In this document: piece by piece, positions 31,181-42,900 of the stretch
Layout of the letters: every line of letters starts with the position of its first letter
Position numbering within the stretch: position 1 is the stretch's first letter
Assembly: GCA_946803715.1 (NCBI GenBank)
Contig: CAMPET010000271.1
Coordinates: forward strand, 1 to 64,000
Reading direction: 5' to 3'
Origin: Beroe ovata
Taxonomy: Eukaryota > Ctenophora > Nuda > Beroida > Beroidae
Length of the DNA: 64,000 bases
Notes under the pieces: generated by a model
What the model saw: the letters and a program-made list of their open reading frames with translations, nothing else
Databases searched by the model: none
What the model was told of the DNA's origin: nothing
Position numbers and translations under genes: made by a program

Positions 31181-34100
31181 CTATCGTCGGACTCTACAAA
31201 TGAGACAGCTCCAAGCGAGTCCACACATGACAACTCCAAATATCCAGAGTGCCGCCATGTTCGGCCACCACATTGTTCCCTGAGGAATGGATATATGTCA
31301 CTGTGTCAGACAGTCAGTACATATTGGAACACTCGCCAAAAAGTTATTACTTAACCAAAAGGTTATTACTATGGGCATCCGTTTGATAATGCAAAAGACG
31401 GACTTTTGATTGAGAGAATGCACTAGAACTCACTGGATTAATTCCATATCGGAGCAGAACGTCAGTTCCGTTGTTAAAGAAACAAGGGTGATGAGGACAG
31501 TCTGAAAAACAAAGACATTACTACGTATACTTATATAGTAGGGGTTGCGGAACAAAGTGATGAGGTCAGTGAACTGTCCCAAATAATCCATATCATATTC
31601 ATAGCAAACGATAAATGTCACTGGTCAAAGACCGAATAACGAATTCTCACCCAGCTCAAGTCCTTGAAACTCGTTGATCATGAGCATGTCAAATCCATAT
31701 CTAATCCAAGAGATGTACTTCACAGGGAGGAAATAAATAGGAGTCGATCTGCAATCATTGGATTAGGATCATGACACTCACGAGGCACAATTCAAGATGT
31801 TAAGATTCAGTCATTGTCAATACCATGCCACTTCAGTCAATATCATTTCAGTCAATATCATTTCAGTCAAAAGCACTTCATAGCAGTCACTTCATATCAG
31901 TCACTCACTCGTCATTCTGGTAGAGTCCACCAAAGAGGAAGAATGGCATGATGACAGGAGCCGTTAGAGCCCCTGCTATCCTCACATCACCAGTCCAAGC
32001 CGAGAGGAACCAGCCTAGTCCAGTGGAGGACCAGGAAATCCCGATACACGCGAGGACAGAGATAAAAAACGCACTCACGGACTTCTTCAGACCTGTCAGA
32101 AACTGTCATAGTCAAAATATGCAGAATATCACACTTCTGGGATATAATAGATAGCCTGGAAAGTTAACATGATGATTCATGTTTCCTAGTAGTAGAAGTA
32201 GTTATATTAGAGAAAATAGGGGGTGGCAAATGTAATCGGTATGCGTACCTATCATGAAGTAGCAGATAGCCAGCTGAATGAGCGGCAAGCCCACAAGATA
32301 CGGAAACTCGGCAAATATCTTGGAAATGAAGTAGGGAATCGTCGTGTACATGCCATTCTGGTATTCTCTCTTCACAACCGGCAGCTCCAGTGGGATAGAC
32401 TGAAGTACAGGGAAAATTTGGGTAACAATTGGCGAAGTAGGGCGTGGTCATTGCAGCATCATAATTGAAGACGTGTTGCCACTACAAAACAACGTGTCTT
32501 CAATTATACGAACCATGGTTTGTATGAAAACATTTCCGAACGTGAAATACACCACGATGTTGAAGAGCACACCACTCTTGTTTTGGGCAGCGGTCTGGTC
32601 ATTCTTGGTGTCGTAATATGCTAATCCACACAACAATCCAACAATCTGGATGGAATTAATGTAAATTACAATGAACACTCACTCACTCAGACAATAATAC
32701 TACTAGTGAATAAGTCACTCAGCCTTCACTCAATCACTCACAGTCACTCGTCACTCACTCACAGTTACACATTATAACTCACTATAGTCTGGATAATCCG
32801 AGTCCGGGTGTAAGCAGGGTTCCGCACAGTGTTCAGGAAACTTCTCTTGAAATTCTCACCCACTTGCCTCCACTTTGAGGATCTGATTTCGCTACCACTA
32901 AGAGAGAACCGTCCTCAAATATTAATCAACAATTGATTCGGAATTATAAATGCCCTGCCCTTTTCTGACATGACCAATGAATGCATTTCATACGGACAAA
33001 TTACTGCGTCCGCTAAATGTCCAATTTCCATGTCTGCAGTATCCACTCAATATGCGGCAAGAATCTAGCCCTACTTTTCCTGGTCCAGGTTTAATTCCAA
33101 TTCTTATGACGTCAGATGGAGGGAAATGTCACTCACTTGATCTCAGTCCTTCCGAATCCATCCATGGAAAGTCCAATCGTCATTTGAACCTTTTTATAGT
33201 CTTCAGATCTTTTGTAATAGTCAATCATTCTCTGGCGATGGTAGGTAGATTAAAATTGAATGAATATTAATAACGCATTTAATCTGTCATGAGCATTTGT
33301 CATGCGGTTAATGAAAAATGGCAATCACGGGGAAGTAATATTTCGTTTAACCGTATGCAATGATTAATGTGCATGAGTTTTTGGGTGGAATATATGACTC
33401 GCACTGCTCACGTATGTAATAGAAATGTCATCCTTTCTCTCGCTCTAACTATTATAAAACTGAGAAAAACTTGCAAGAACTGAGCTTGAACTGGAAACTG
33501 CACATATACACCAGGAATGACCACTTACCCTGCATTTGTTCCTACAAGCCTCTTCATCCCCTGGCCGAATTGCGAGAGTGAAGATGTAGTGGTCGGCTGG
33601 GTTGTAGTTGGTGGGACAAGGCATGCCATATCTAGCAAAGTAATCCAGAGCAGCGCTCGATTCGCCCAGGAACGCTATCTGTCCCTCGGACACCAGACAC
33701 ACCCTGTCAAACATGGCAAACAATTCCGATGTTGGCTGATGTATTGTACACAGAATAGTGCGGTTAGCTTTGGCCAGCTTGCTCATCAGACTGACTACAC
33801 TCTCTGCCATATAGGAGTCCAGTCCGGATGTCGGCTCATCGATAAAGAGAAGTGGTGGGTCCATGAGAAGCTCGGTGGCTACCGATAGCCGCTTTCTTTC
33901 CCCACCTGTGGGGGACGAGTAGTTGGTGATGGTGGATATTATCATGAGATGGGAATTGTGATAGGGGGTGAATGACCTATCATGTCAAATGACAGATGTT
34001 GACACTGTCACAGTTGCTGTCACAGTTACTGACATTGTCACAGTTGCTGTCATTGCTGTCACAGTTACTGACATTGTCATGGTTGTTGACACTGCCATGT

Positions 34101-36988
34101 GACACTGCCATGGTTGCTGTTATTGTCATGGTTGCTGTTATTGTCATGGTTGCTGTTATTGTCATGGTTGCTATAGACACTTGCCTGATATTCCCCTAAC
34201 GAGTCCCCCTGGATAACCCACTAGACTGTTCATCACTTTCAATAATCCCAACTTGGACAGCGTCTTGAACACTTTCTCTTCCTTCTCATAGCTCCTCACT
34301 GTTCTATCCATCCGTAGATTAGCCTGAGGTTGGAGAAACTTGTTATTTCACAGTCGACATTTGTCAATGCCATGAAAACACACACAACAATAAATAGAGA
34401 TTATCGCCTGGGGCCGAAATTTGAACTGAACATTGAATTACTCCCTGACTTTATAATAATAAGTCCCTTCTAAAAGAATCTCCTGGCTCACAGGTAGGTA
34501 CTAACATGGAACATCATGACTTCATAAACAGTCATTGTGCCGATGAAGTAATCTTCTTGTTGCACATACGCACTGATCAACTTGATGCTATCCTTATCCA
34601 TCTCCTTACCATTCACATTAATTGCACCTGTAATTCATCATGTTATGATTGATCACGTGAGACACTCTTCACACGTGAGTACACTCTTCACACGTGATGT
34701 CACACGTGCCACATGATGTCACTAATCACGTCATGCTCAGGATGTGAGCAATCACAGTGACCCACATCAGAAACACGTGTACCCTGGTCATGGCTAAACT
34801 TCGCTACCTAGTGTCATGTGCAAGTCATGGTAACACGTCCTATAGCTTGTACTGCTGAGTGCTCAACCTACCAGAACACTTGAGTTTAGCCTCATTGCGG
34901 AAAGCGAGTGTGTTGAGCAGTGTGGTCTTGCCCGCCCCACTAGCCCCCATTATTGCCATGCATTGTCCTGGCTCCACTATGCCACTCACTGAAAATAGTT
35001 ATGTGGTGGTGACTGACTCACTCAGTTGATTAGGGGAATCAACTGAGTGAGTCGTGAATAGTTGTTGCGACAGTGTTCATATCAGCTGGGGCGTTGAATT
35101 GACCCACTCAATGCTTTGTAGATGTTGCTGTGCATGTCAGTTACCTATAGACTCCAGTTGCCATTGCCCGAAATTAATTAAAATTTGTTGCAGAAGTGGC
35201 CAGACATGTTGTCAACTGGGAGCACTGGTGTCTGAACACTTAACAGAGTTAACTTGGCACTTAATAATCCCAGCATTAAACTGGGTAAACGCAAGGCAAC
35301 TACAGGATTTGCCACAAGACGGATAGCCATCGGAAATATGGTGTCTTTAAAGATTCTTATAATTTTGTTCTTTTTAAAGCACAAAATTAATTCCAAAAAT
35401 CTCCTTAAACTGTTGCCAGAGTATTAATATAGGTAGTGGGAGGTATAGTTTATGGATCAAGTTTCCGAAATGGGAATGCTCCGTAGACAGGGACTTTGAC
35501 GAAAATATCAGACAAAAATTGACAGATATTTAAGTCATCAGAAGACGATCCAGCCCTATAATGTATGCTATGGATCAACAAGTGGTATTCTGGTGATGCT
35601 ATTGGTGCTGTCAGATATGATAAATATCTGTGATTTTATTTAAATGTCTGTGATCAGAGGCTGAGTCCAAAGGGTTATCATCATGAAAGATAGCATATTC
35701 TAAATCAAGTGAACACCTCGTGTGGTGTGAGAGAAGTGGTGTCTATGATGGTGTCACTCATTCTCACCTCCTTTGAGAATATCGACCATCTCTGGGTCAT
35801 CGGATGACCGGAAACAAGAAACCCGGGTATTTTCCCTCTTAGCAGTGACTGAGACATCCACCCAGGACAGTGTTACTCGTGAAAATCTCTCGAACCTTCC
35901 ACCATCTTCCAGCTGAGAGAGTGGTAGTGTCAATGTTAATAAAGTGGTATCAATAAATCTGTGAACTAAGCTGGAATACTGAATGTGGTAACATTTGAGC
36001 TTTGTGTGTGATATAATACCCAAGTACCGTGTGATTTGACAGCTTGTCGAATGTTCCCGCGCTGCGTGACCCAAATACTCCGCGCGCGCTGCGCGTCTCC
36101 GTGGTTCACGGACTTTTCAGTTCACTGAGTAGAACAGGGGCGCGCAACGTGTGCACATTGTCGAACATACCGTGTTGACAGTGAAAGAGTCGTCGCCGAT
36201 AGACACACTGAATGGAGGTAGTTCCTCGAGGTGATTTGAGCATTTCCTCACTGGAGGTTGAGAAAGGGAGTGACTGTCTGACGCATACAAGTCGTCAATA
36301 TCTGCTGCCTGGCGAGAGAAAACCCATCAGATATGAGAAGGATATGAGTTTGTCACGTGACACGTGATGAAAGGAACACGTGCTACTCACGTGGTTGTCA
36401 TTGTTGTCATAGCAACTTTCATCATCATCCTGGACGAGTGATTCCTTGTCAAGATGGTGTAGGAGCGAGTGTTTACTCGTATCGTTGTAGCNCTCGAACC
36501 TTCCACCATCTTCCAGCTGAGAGAGGGGTGGTGTCAATGTTAATAAAGTGGTGTCAATAAATCTGTGAACTAAGCTAGAATACTGAATGGTGGCAACATT
36601 TGAGCTTTGTGTGTGATATAATACCCAAGTACCGTGTGAATTGACAGCTTGTCGAACATACCGTGTTGACAGTGAAAGAGTCGTCACCGATAGACACACT
36701 GAATGGAGGTAGTTCCTCGAGGTGATCTGAGTATTTCCTCACTGGAGGTTGAGAAAGGGAGTGACTGTCTGACGCATACAAGTCGTCAATATCTGCTGCC
36801 TGGCGAGAGAAAACCCATCAGATATGAGAAGGATATGAGTTTGTCACGTGATGAAAGAAACACGTGCTACTCACGTGGTTGTCATTGTTGTCATAGCAAC
36901 TTTCATCATCATCCTGGACGAGTGATTCCTTGTCAAGATGGTGTAGGAGCGAGTGTTTACTCGTATCGTTGTAGCTGTTGTAACTCAT
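31181..36988 (-). CDS. ABCG-family half transporter, downstream tandem copy
   Basis: Fifteen exons on the - strand: 36988-36875, 36799-36662, 35912-35768, 34988-34872, 34627-34506, 34323-34185, 33905-33529, 33231-33137, 32897-32783, 32645-32514, 32399-32249, 32092-31909, 31748-31651, 31501-31434 and 31279-31181, in phase, 697 aa. The N-terminal ATPase has Walker [11 protein letters not shown]-loop YVQQED, signature [10 protein letters not shown], Walker [13 protein letters not shown] and H-loop TIHQP; then come NPADHY and a six-segment ABC2 membrane domain ending [13 protein letters not shown]-before-membrane order defines ABCG (White/ABCG1/ABCG2 type); such half transporters work as dimers exporting lipids or xenobiotics, but the substrate cannot be read here. 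Intron 6 has a GC donor (CAG|GCAAGT). Exons 1-3 are partly present twice, at a single N. Confidence 0.93.
33985..34175. repeat. Short tandem repeats in an ABCG intron
   Basis: Units of 'tgttattgtcatggttgc' (18 bp, about 4 copies), preceded by looser 'gtcacagttactgacatt' units. They lie in the intron with the GC donor. Confidence 0.85.
35893..36491 (-). repeat. Second copy of ABCG exons 1-2 region, joined by a single N
   Basis: Positions 35893-36491 and 36493-37000 are the same sequence. The left copy has exon 2 again (36308-36171) and a clipped exon 1 (36491-36391, no start codon). The right copy has exons 1 and 2 whole and a clipped exon 3. The N at 36492 separates them. The left copy carries the 36052-36157 insertion, the right copy does not. 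Most likely two haplotypes concatenated. Confidence 0.8.
36052..36157. mobile_element. 106-bp GC-rich MITE, 8-bp target duplication, copy 2
   Basis: Same element as 24261-24373 (TGTTCCCGCGCTGCG... to ...AACGTGTGCACA). It is flanked by TTGTCGAA at 36044-36051 and 36158-36165. The duplicate haplotype at 36649-36656 has a single TTGTCGAA and no insert. It lies in the intron just downstream of ABCG exon 2, 14 bp from its donor. Confidence 0.9.
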
Positions 36989-37126
36989 GTAAGTGACGTG
37001 TACACCACTTCTTCCCTATAGGGGAGGGGGAATGTGTGACAATGTCACTGCGGTGCCAAAATCACTGAGTTGTGCGTGAGTTTGCGGCAATATTTGATGT
37101 TTCAATCAGAGAATATTGATATGACA

Positions 37127-37219
37127 GCAAAAACTTTAAATTTTGACAGCAAAAACTTTATATTTTTATTAAGCAAAAACTTGATATTTTTATTAAGCAA
37201 AAACTTTATATTTTTATTA
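37127..37219 (+). repeat. 24-bp A/T-rich tandem repeat
   Basis: About three and a half units of 'aaaaactttatatttttatt' plus 'aagc'. Confidence 0.8.
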
Positions 37220-37753
37220 AGTATCATGGAAGATCGAAAGCTACGCTAACCTACAAAATTACAATCCGTTTAAACTTTAAACTGTATGTCAAAGATTAGG
37301 ATAACTCTTTAAAGCATGTCTACCGGAAGCGAATACAATCAATACGACCCAAAATCAGGAATAGGGAAACTCATTTAAATGGATTATCGATGAACAAACT
37401 ACTCAATTAATTAGATATCGTGTACGTCGTGGTTTCTGGTTACACCTATAATTTGGTGTCAATAATTGATGATAGATTAATGATTAATTGGGCAACGCTT
37501 GTACATGGATGGCAGTTGAGTTAGACGAAAGAAGCATACAAAATCATAATAACAACTTGAATTGGTCATGGCTAACAGGAAACGATTACACTTTCCCTTC
37601 TCTTCAACGAGATAACAGGGGATAGAAGATAAGCGAACCTTTAGTGTGTGAGTGTAAGTTTCTGAATTTCAAGCATCGCCGAGATAATCAATAGTCTTGT
37701 GTAGAAGAAGATTATCAACAATTATCAACAATTTGAATCAATTGTTCCGGTTC

Positions 37754-37912
37754 GGTCGTATGAAATTATATCAATGACCCCCTGCTGATCTCCTGCTGAC
37801 CCCCTACTGACCCCCTGGTGAACCCCTACTGACCCCCTGGTGAACCCCTACTGACCCGCTGCTGAACCCCACTGACCCCCTGGTGAACCCATTGATATAT
37901 TTTCATACGACC
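37754..37912. mobile_element. Inverted-repeat element enclosing a 'ctgaccccct' array
   Basis: Terminal inverted repeats of about 23 bp (GGTCGTATGAAATTATATC at the left; GATATATTTTCATACGACC at the right) bracket a tandem array of 'ctactgaccccctggtgaac' units. 'caattgttc' occurs on both sides, close to the ends, and may be the target duplication, though the left spacing is not exact. Possibly a MITE that has expanded an internal minisatellite. Confidence 0.65.
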
Positions 37913-38199
37913 AATTGTTCATTTCCGGATGTTAGATAAAAACCGGCAAATGTCCCATGAAACAGAGATTGATAATTCAATGGTGAAATTAGTTATAAGC
38001 CACACATGGTTTAAGTGAAACTCACCATCATGTAAGACAGTAACCATTCTCTACGCTAATGGTAACATTTCTCTACGCATCCCCCGTCATTGTATTGGTG
38101 TCGTGTCCCATTTCGGCATACATACGTTGATGATCGTGGAATTGGCGTCATGATGCTTCCTGGAAATGTCAATAAATAGTTGTGTGTCAATAAATAGTT

Positions 38200-38266
38200 G
38201 TGTGGGGGTTTGCGTATGGGGGTTTGCGTGAGTGTGTGTGTCTGTGTGTGTGTGTCTGTGTGAGTG
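38200..38266 (+). repeat. TG-rich microsatellite
   Basis: Imperfect TG run with 'gggggtttgcg' units at its left. Confidence 0.8.
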
Positions 38267-38863
38267 TTTTATAGTAGAAACTCACCGTCATCAATGCTAG
38301 GCTTTGACCAGCTGTCAGAGTGGGGTGTGGTCATCGCCATACAGCGTTCATTTTTTGTCATTCTAAGTGGGATAGCTGATTGTTTATCTGACACTTAACA
38401 AAATTTATGTCAATATTAATCGATGGAAATTATTAATGCATCAAAAATTGCCAAAATAGGTGATATCTGTGCACTGCAGTGACTACGCCAAAACCACATG
38501 TTTCTTGAATATCAAAAACACGAATCAATCCAATAAAATCACATACATCAAGGAGGAGTTCTGAGCTACCAAACAACAAGAGAAGGAAGAAAGTAGAGAA
38601 GACAACAGAGTACAGCTGATACTTATGTGTACAGCTGATACTAATATATAGGAAGGGTCACTCCAAAAATATATTCAGTTCAGTCTTCGCTCTACACAGG
38701 GTAAAGTCCTACTTTGGTTATTTAACGGGATACCGTGGTCAGTTTATAATCGAATTCATCATGATGACAGGACACTACCGTAGCAACAGGTTGCTATGAT
38801 AATGAGTTGCTATGGTGATAAGTTGCTATGGTGATAAGTTGTATCAACACCAGATGGGGCAGA

Positions 38864-39906
38864 TCATCTTCTCACTCTACAGAGGAGACAAGACCACCCG
38901 AACATGGCGAGAATCGCACCAAACATGAAGAGAGCAAAGACATTGGGCCACCATAACTCTGTCTGAATGTGATGACATATCACAATAATGGGTTACAAGT
39001 TACGGGGGTTACCAAAGATCTCGAAAACTGTTCAAGTTGCTATTGAGTAAGGTTTACATAGAGTGGTACTTACTACTTACCGGGTCAAGACCAAACTGTT
39101 CGAGAATTGCTGTTCCGTTAGGACATGGAGAAAAGTCGATACAATCTGGGAAACAATTCGCTGTATTATCAACAGATACTGATAAGGAGGTGTCAGGTAT
39201 ATAGTCGTGTAATAGTTTGAGCCGGTACATACCTAGTTCAAGATCCTTGAGCTCATTGACCATCAGCATGGAGTATCCATATCGGAACCAGGATGTCCAC
39301 TTGAAGGGATAGAAGTATACCGGCGTAGAACTGTGACGTTGTTGTCATGGTAACACAAACTGTCATGGTAATACAAGACACAATATACAACAAGACGTGG
39401 TAACAACCCAACAGATTTCATCACTTACTCCTGACTCTGGAATAGACCACCAAAGAGGAAGAAGGGCATGATAATGGGTGCAGCAACAGCACTAGCTATC
39501 CTCAAATCCCCGGTCCAAGCTGCTATGAACCAGCCCAGTCCTGTGGAGCCCCATGACACGAATATACATCCAGCTACACACGTGAAGAAGGCCCCAACAT
39601 CCTCCCTTAACCCTGCCAGGAGATATTGTAGTAGCGTGATTTATTGTTTTTGACGTATAGTTTCTTTTCAATGGTCAACCAGGATTCGTGTGGACCAGGA
39701 TTCGTGGCGTACGGTAACCTACCTATCATGAAGTAGGAGATAGAGATCTGTATGAGAGGTAACATTATCAGGAAGGGTATCTCTGTCACTATCTTAGAGA
39801 TGAAGTAGGGAACTGTCGAGTACATTCCGTTCTGATACTCCCTTCTTACCACTGGTAACTCCATCGGGATTGCCTAGTGGAGTGTACACTGTACATCACA
39901 ATTGCG

Positions 39907-39937
<31 letters not shown>

Positions 39938-42900
39938 NNNNNNNNNNNNNNNNNNNNNNNNNNNNNNNNNNNNNNNNNNNNNNNNNNNNNNNNNNNNNNN
40001 NNNNNNNNNNNNNNNNNNNNNNNNNNNNNNNNNNNNNNNNNNNNNNNNNNNNNNNNNNNNNNNNNNNNNNNNNNNNNNNNNNNNNNNNNNNNNNNNNNNN
40101 NNNNNNNNNNNNNNNNNNNNNNNNNNNNNNNNNNNNNNNNNNNNNNNNNNNNNNNNNNNNNNNNTGTGTGTGTGTGTGTGTGTGTGCGTCTGTGTCTGTG
40201 TATTTGTATCGAGAGTATCCAGATTGTTCAACTCACCAGACACTGAATGAAGACAGTTCCAAAGGTGAGGGATATGACAATGAAGTACAGGACACCTGCT
40301 TTGTTCTGAGATACAGTTGACAGGTATTCTCCATTGGCAGGGTCGATTGTGTTGGATATGTTGAAATAGGCCAGTCCGGCGAGTAGGGCAATCACCTGAA
40401 GCCAGGAAAACTGCAATCTAACTGAAACTCGAAACAATGCAACGTCACATCCGGCAGCGATATCGGTGCCCAATGGCATACACGTCACACTACAGTGCGA
40501 CATAGATTAAATAGATAGTCAAAGATAGGTAGTCAAATTAAATAGGTAGTCAAAGTACACTGTAGTACAACATGCCATTGCAGACTTCATTCGCACATGA
40601 CACATATCTACACTACAGTGCAACACTATACACATTGCACTCATGTGCGACACTATACATTGGTTCAACACCACTGTGCGACACTACATAGGTTCAACAC
40701 CACTGTGCGACAGTACTCACCAAGCACTGGCCGATACGACTGCGGGTATACCCAGGGTTTCTCACTGTGTTGAGGAAGCTGCGCTTGAAATTCTCAGTCA
40801 CCTGCCTCCAAAGTGGAGATTGGACCTTTTCTCGGCTGTGTGGGGATGATGTATGTGTCAATTGTCAAAATTCTTGTTGACAGCACGACCCCATGTGTCA
40901 AGACCCCTTATGGTGTCAGTGTCACAACTACAATGTAACGACCCCAGGGTGTCACTTGCATCATATATGTAACTGTGGCTACAACCCACGATGATCAAAT
41001 TCCGATGTTATAAATCAGATAGTGCCAAGTGGAACTCAGATCATTGAAACCAGTGCAACACAAAGCAATCTATTTCTAATCGTGACAGGATAATGATTTT
41101 CAAATAACATGTTTGCTGGTCAACCGCTCGCAATTTCTATAGATAATTCCCCACCCACTAGCCACAATCCCTTGTTTTGAATTTGTTGATCTTTGATCGC
41201 TTTTAGTGAATTTCGATTTGTGGTTTGCATTCATTATCGCATCAGGTTCCTAATTCAGTTCATTTCTAGCAGTTGTAGACGATTAGATTTCATTTGGAAT
41301 AGATTCAAAAACAGCAGCGCCACCCATAAAACTATAGGTTTTTGACACACCCTGTATTAGTAGGTATATCCACGTCCATGTCCATGTCAGAACACTAGGT
41401 ATAATGTGCAAATTCAACCAAGAAATACCGCAAGGCATGTTGACTATGAAATCCGTGTCAAACCACCGAAATTTTCACTGCAAACAGTTGTGGTTTAACT
41501 AACTTAAAAATAAATATTTCCAAAATTAGCTGCATTTCACTGCCGCGCGGCGCAATTCATCCCCATATCCCTCCACCATGTACCTGAGGTGTTTCGTTGA
41601 CTGATCCGCATCCTCGTTGAGAGAAGCTATCTTATCCATCACATTCTTGTGATACTGTGATGCTCGGTAATAGCTTGTGATTTTCTGCGAGGTGGAATAA
41701 TCAGAGAAAACGTGCGGTAGTAATGTGTAAACTTTTTCTCATAGTTGTGGGAATTAATGCCTCGTAATAATCAAGTGAACATGGCGTTGTAAAATAGCCC
41801 CCCTTTTCCCGTTTTGGTCTGGTTGAAAAGCCACGATTTAACTGTCCCTGTCGAGATTCCTGAATGCTGAAAGTAGCGCGTGCGAAATATATTTCCCATG
41901 GTATGAAAATGGTTTGAACTATATTAGTGATGTAAGGTTATGTAACTCATGAGGATGTCTCAGCCGTTGAAATGTTGAAATATAGCGGTAACAGTAGCTT
42001 GCTTTCCAATCGTTTCATAAAATTGTTACATTACACCTATTCGGTGCATAGTATCCAAATTTCACTCGGCTTCGCCTCGAGAAATATGGCCAAATACGCA
42101 CCTCATAGGTTTGATGTAACAGTATATTATGCACTTCGGCTACTTATATATAAAATCGTTGTGAACAATCACATTAAAAGTATAACTTTTAGTTTTAAAC
42201 CAAAACGCCAGGGCGGATCTGAGAATTCTTCTACAATATTTCAAGCTAGTCATTTCCTATAATTCAATTCGTGTTTTATAGAATTAGAAAAAAATTCTAC
42301 TTTTAAGTAACTACTATGCGACTCTTCTCCAAATCACAAATGTTCAATTCGTGTCGCGCTCAAGATTTGTATCGTAAAAACGCATATCAAAGCTGATCTT
42401 CAATGTAACACTATAATACACCCAGTCAAAATCCCAAAATTCATTGCACTGACTGTGAGTGTGAGACAGTGGCCGCTTAGTATTCAGGATGTCGCGATGG
42501 TAAGCTGGTATTTGTCGGGTCCCAAGACATAACCCCGAATAAAACCCACCGCAAAACGAAGCTTTTCACAAAAACTACTTAATCTAGTATTCATAACCGT
42601 TCATACGCGTTAGTCATACGCATTAGTCTGAGTATGAGAAAGGACGAAATAGTATCATTGGTGATCGTACTACAAATCTTCCTTGAATACTATTCACTGC
42701 TCGATACCCCTGTTCTCACTGGACACCCCGTGCCACGCCCGCATTACTCTCATCTGGCACACCTATTGTCACGCCCGCATTACTCTCATCTGGCACACCT
42801 ATTGTCACGCCCGCATTACTCTCATCTGGCAGTTCGCACACCTATTGCTGCATACATTAATTACCCTCACCTTGCACACCTATTGCTGTACACTCTAATT

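Larger units (their letters stand above)
37001..38863. other. Spacer between the two ABCG genes
   Basis: No exon recognised. It probably holds the promoter of the downstream gene (right part as read on the - strand). Contains three repeat features listed separately (37127, 37754, 38200) and three imperfect 'agttgctatggtgata' units at about 38805-38840. Confidence 0.55.
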
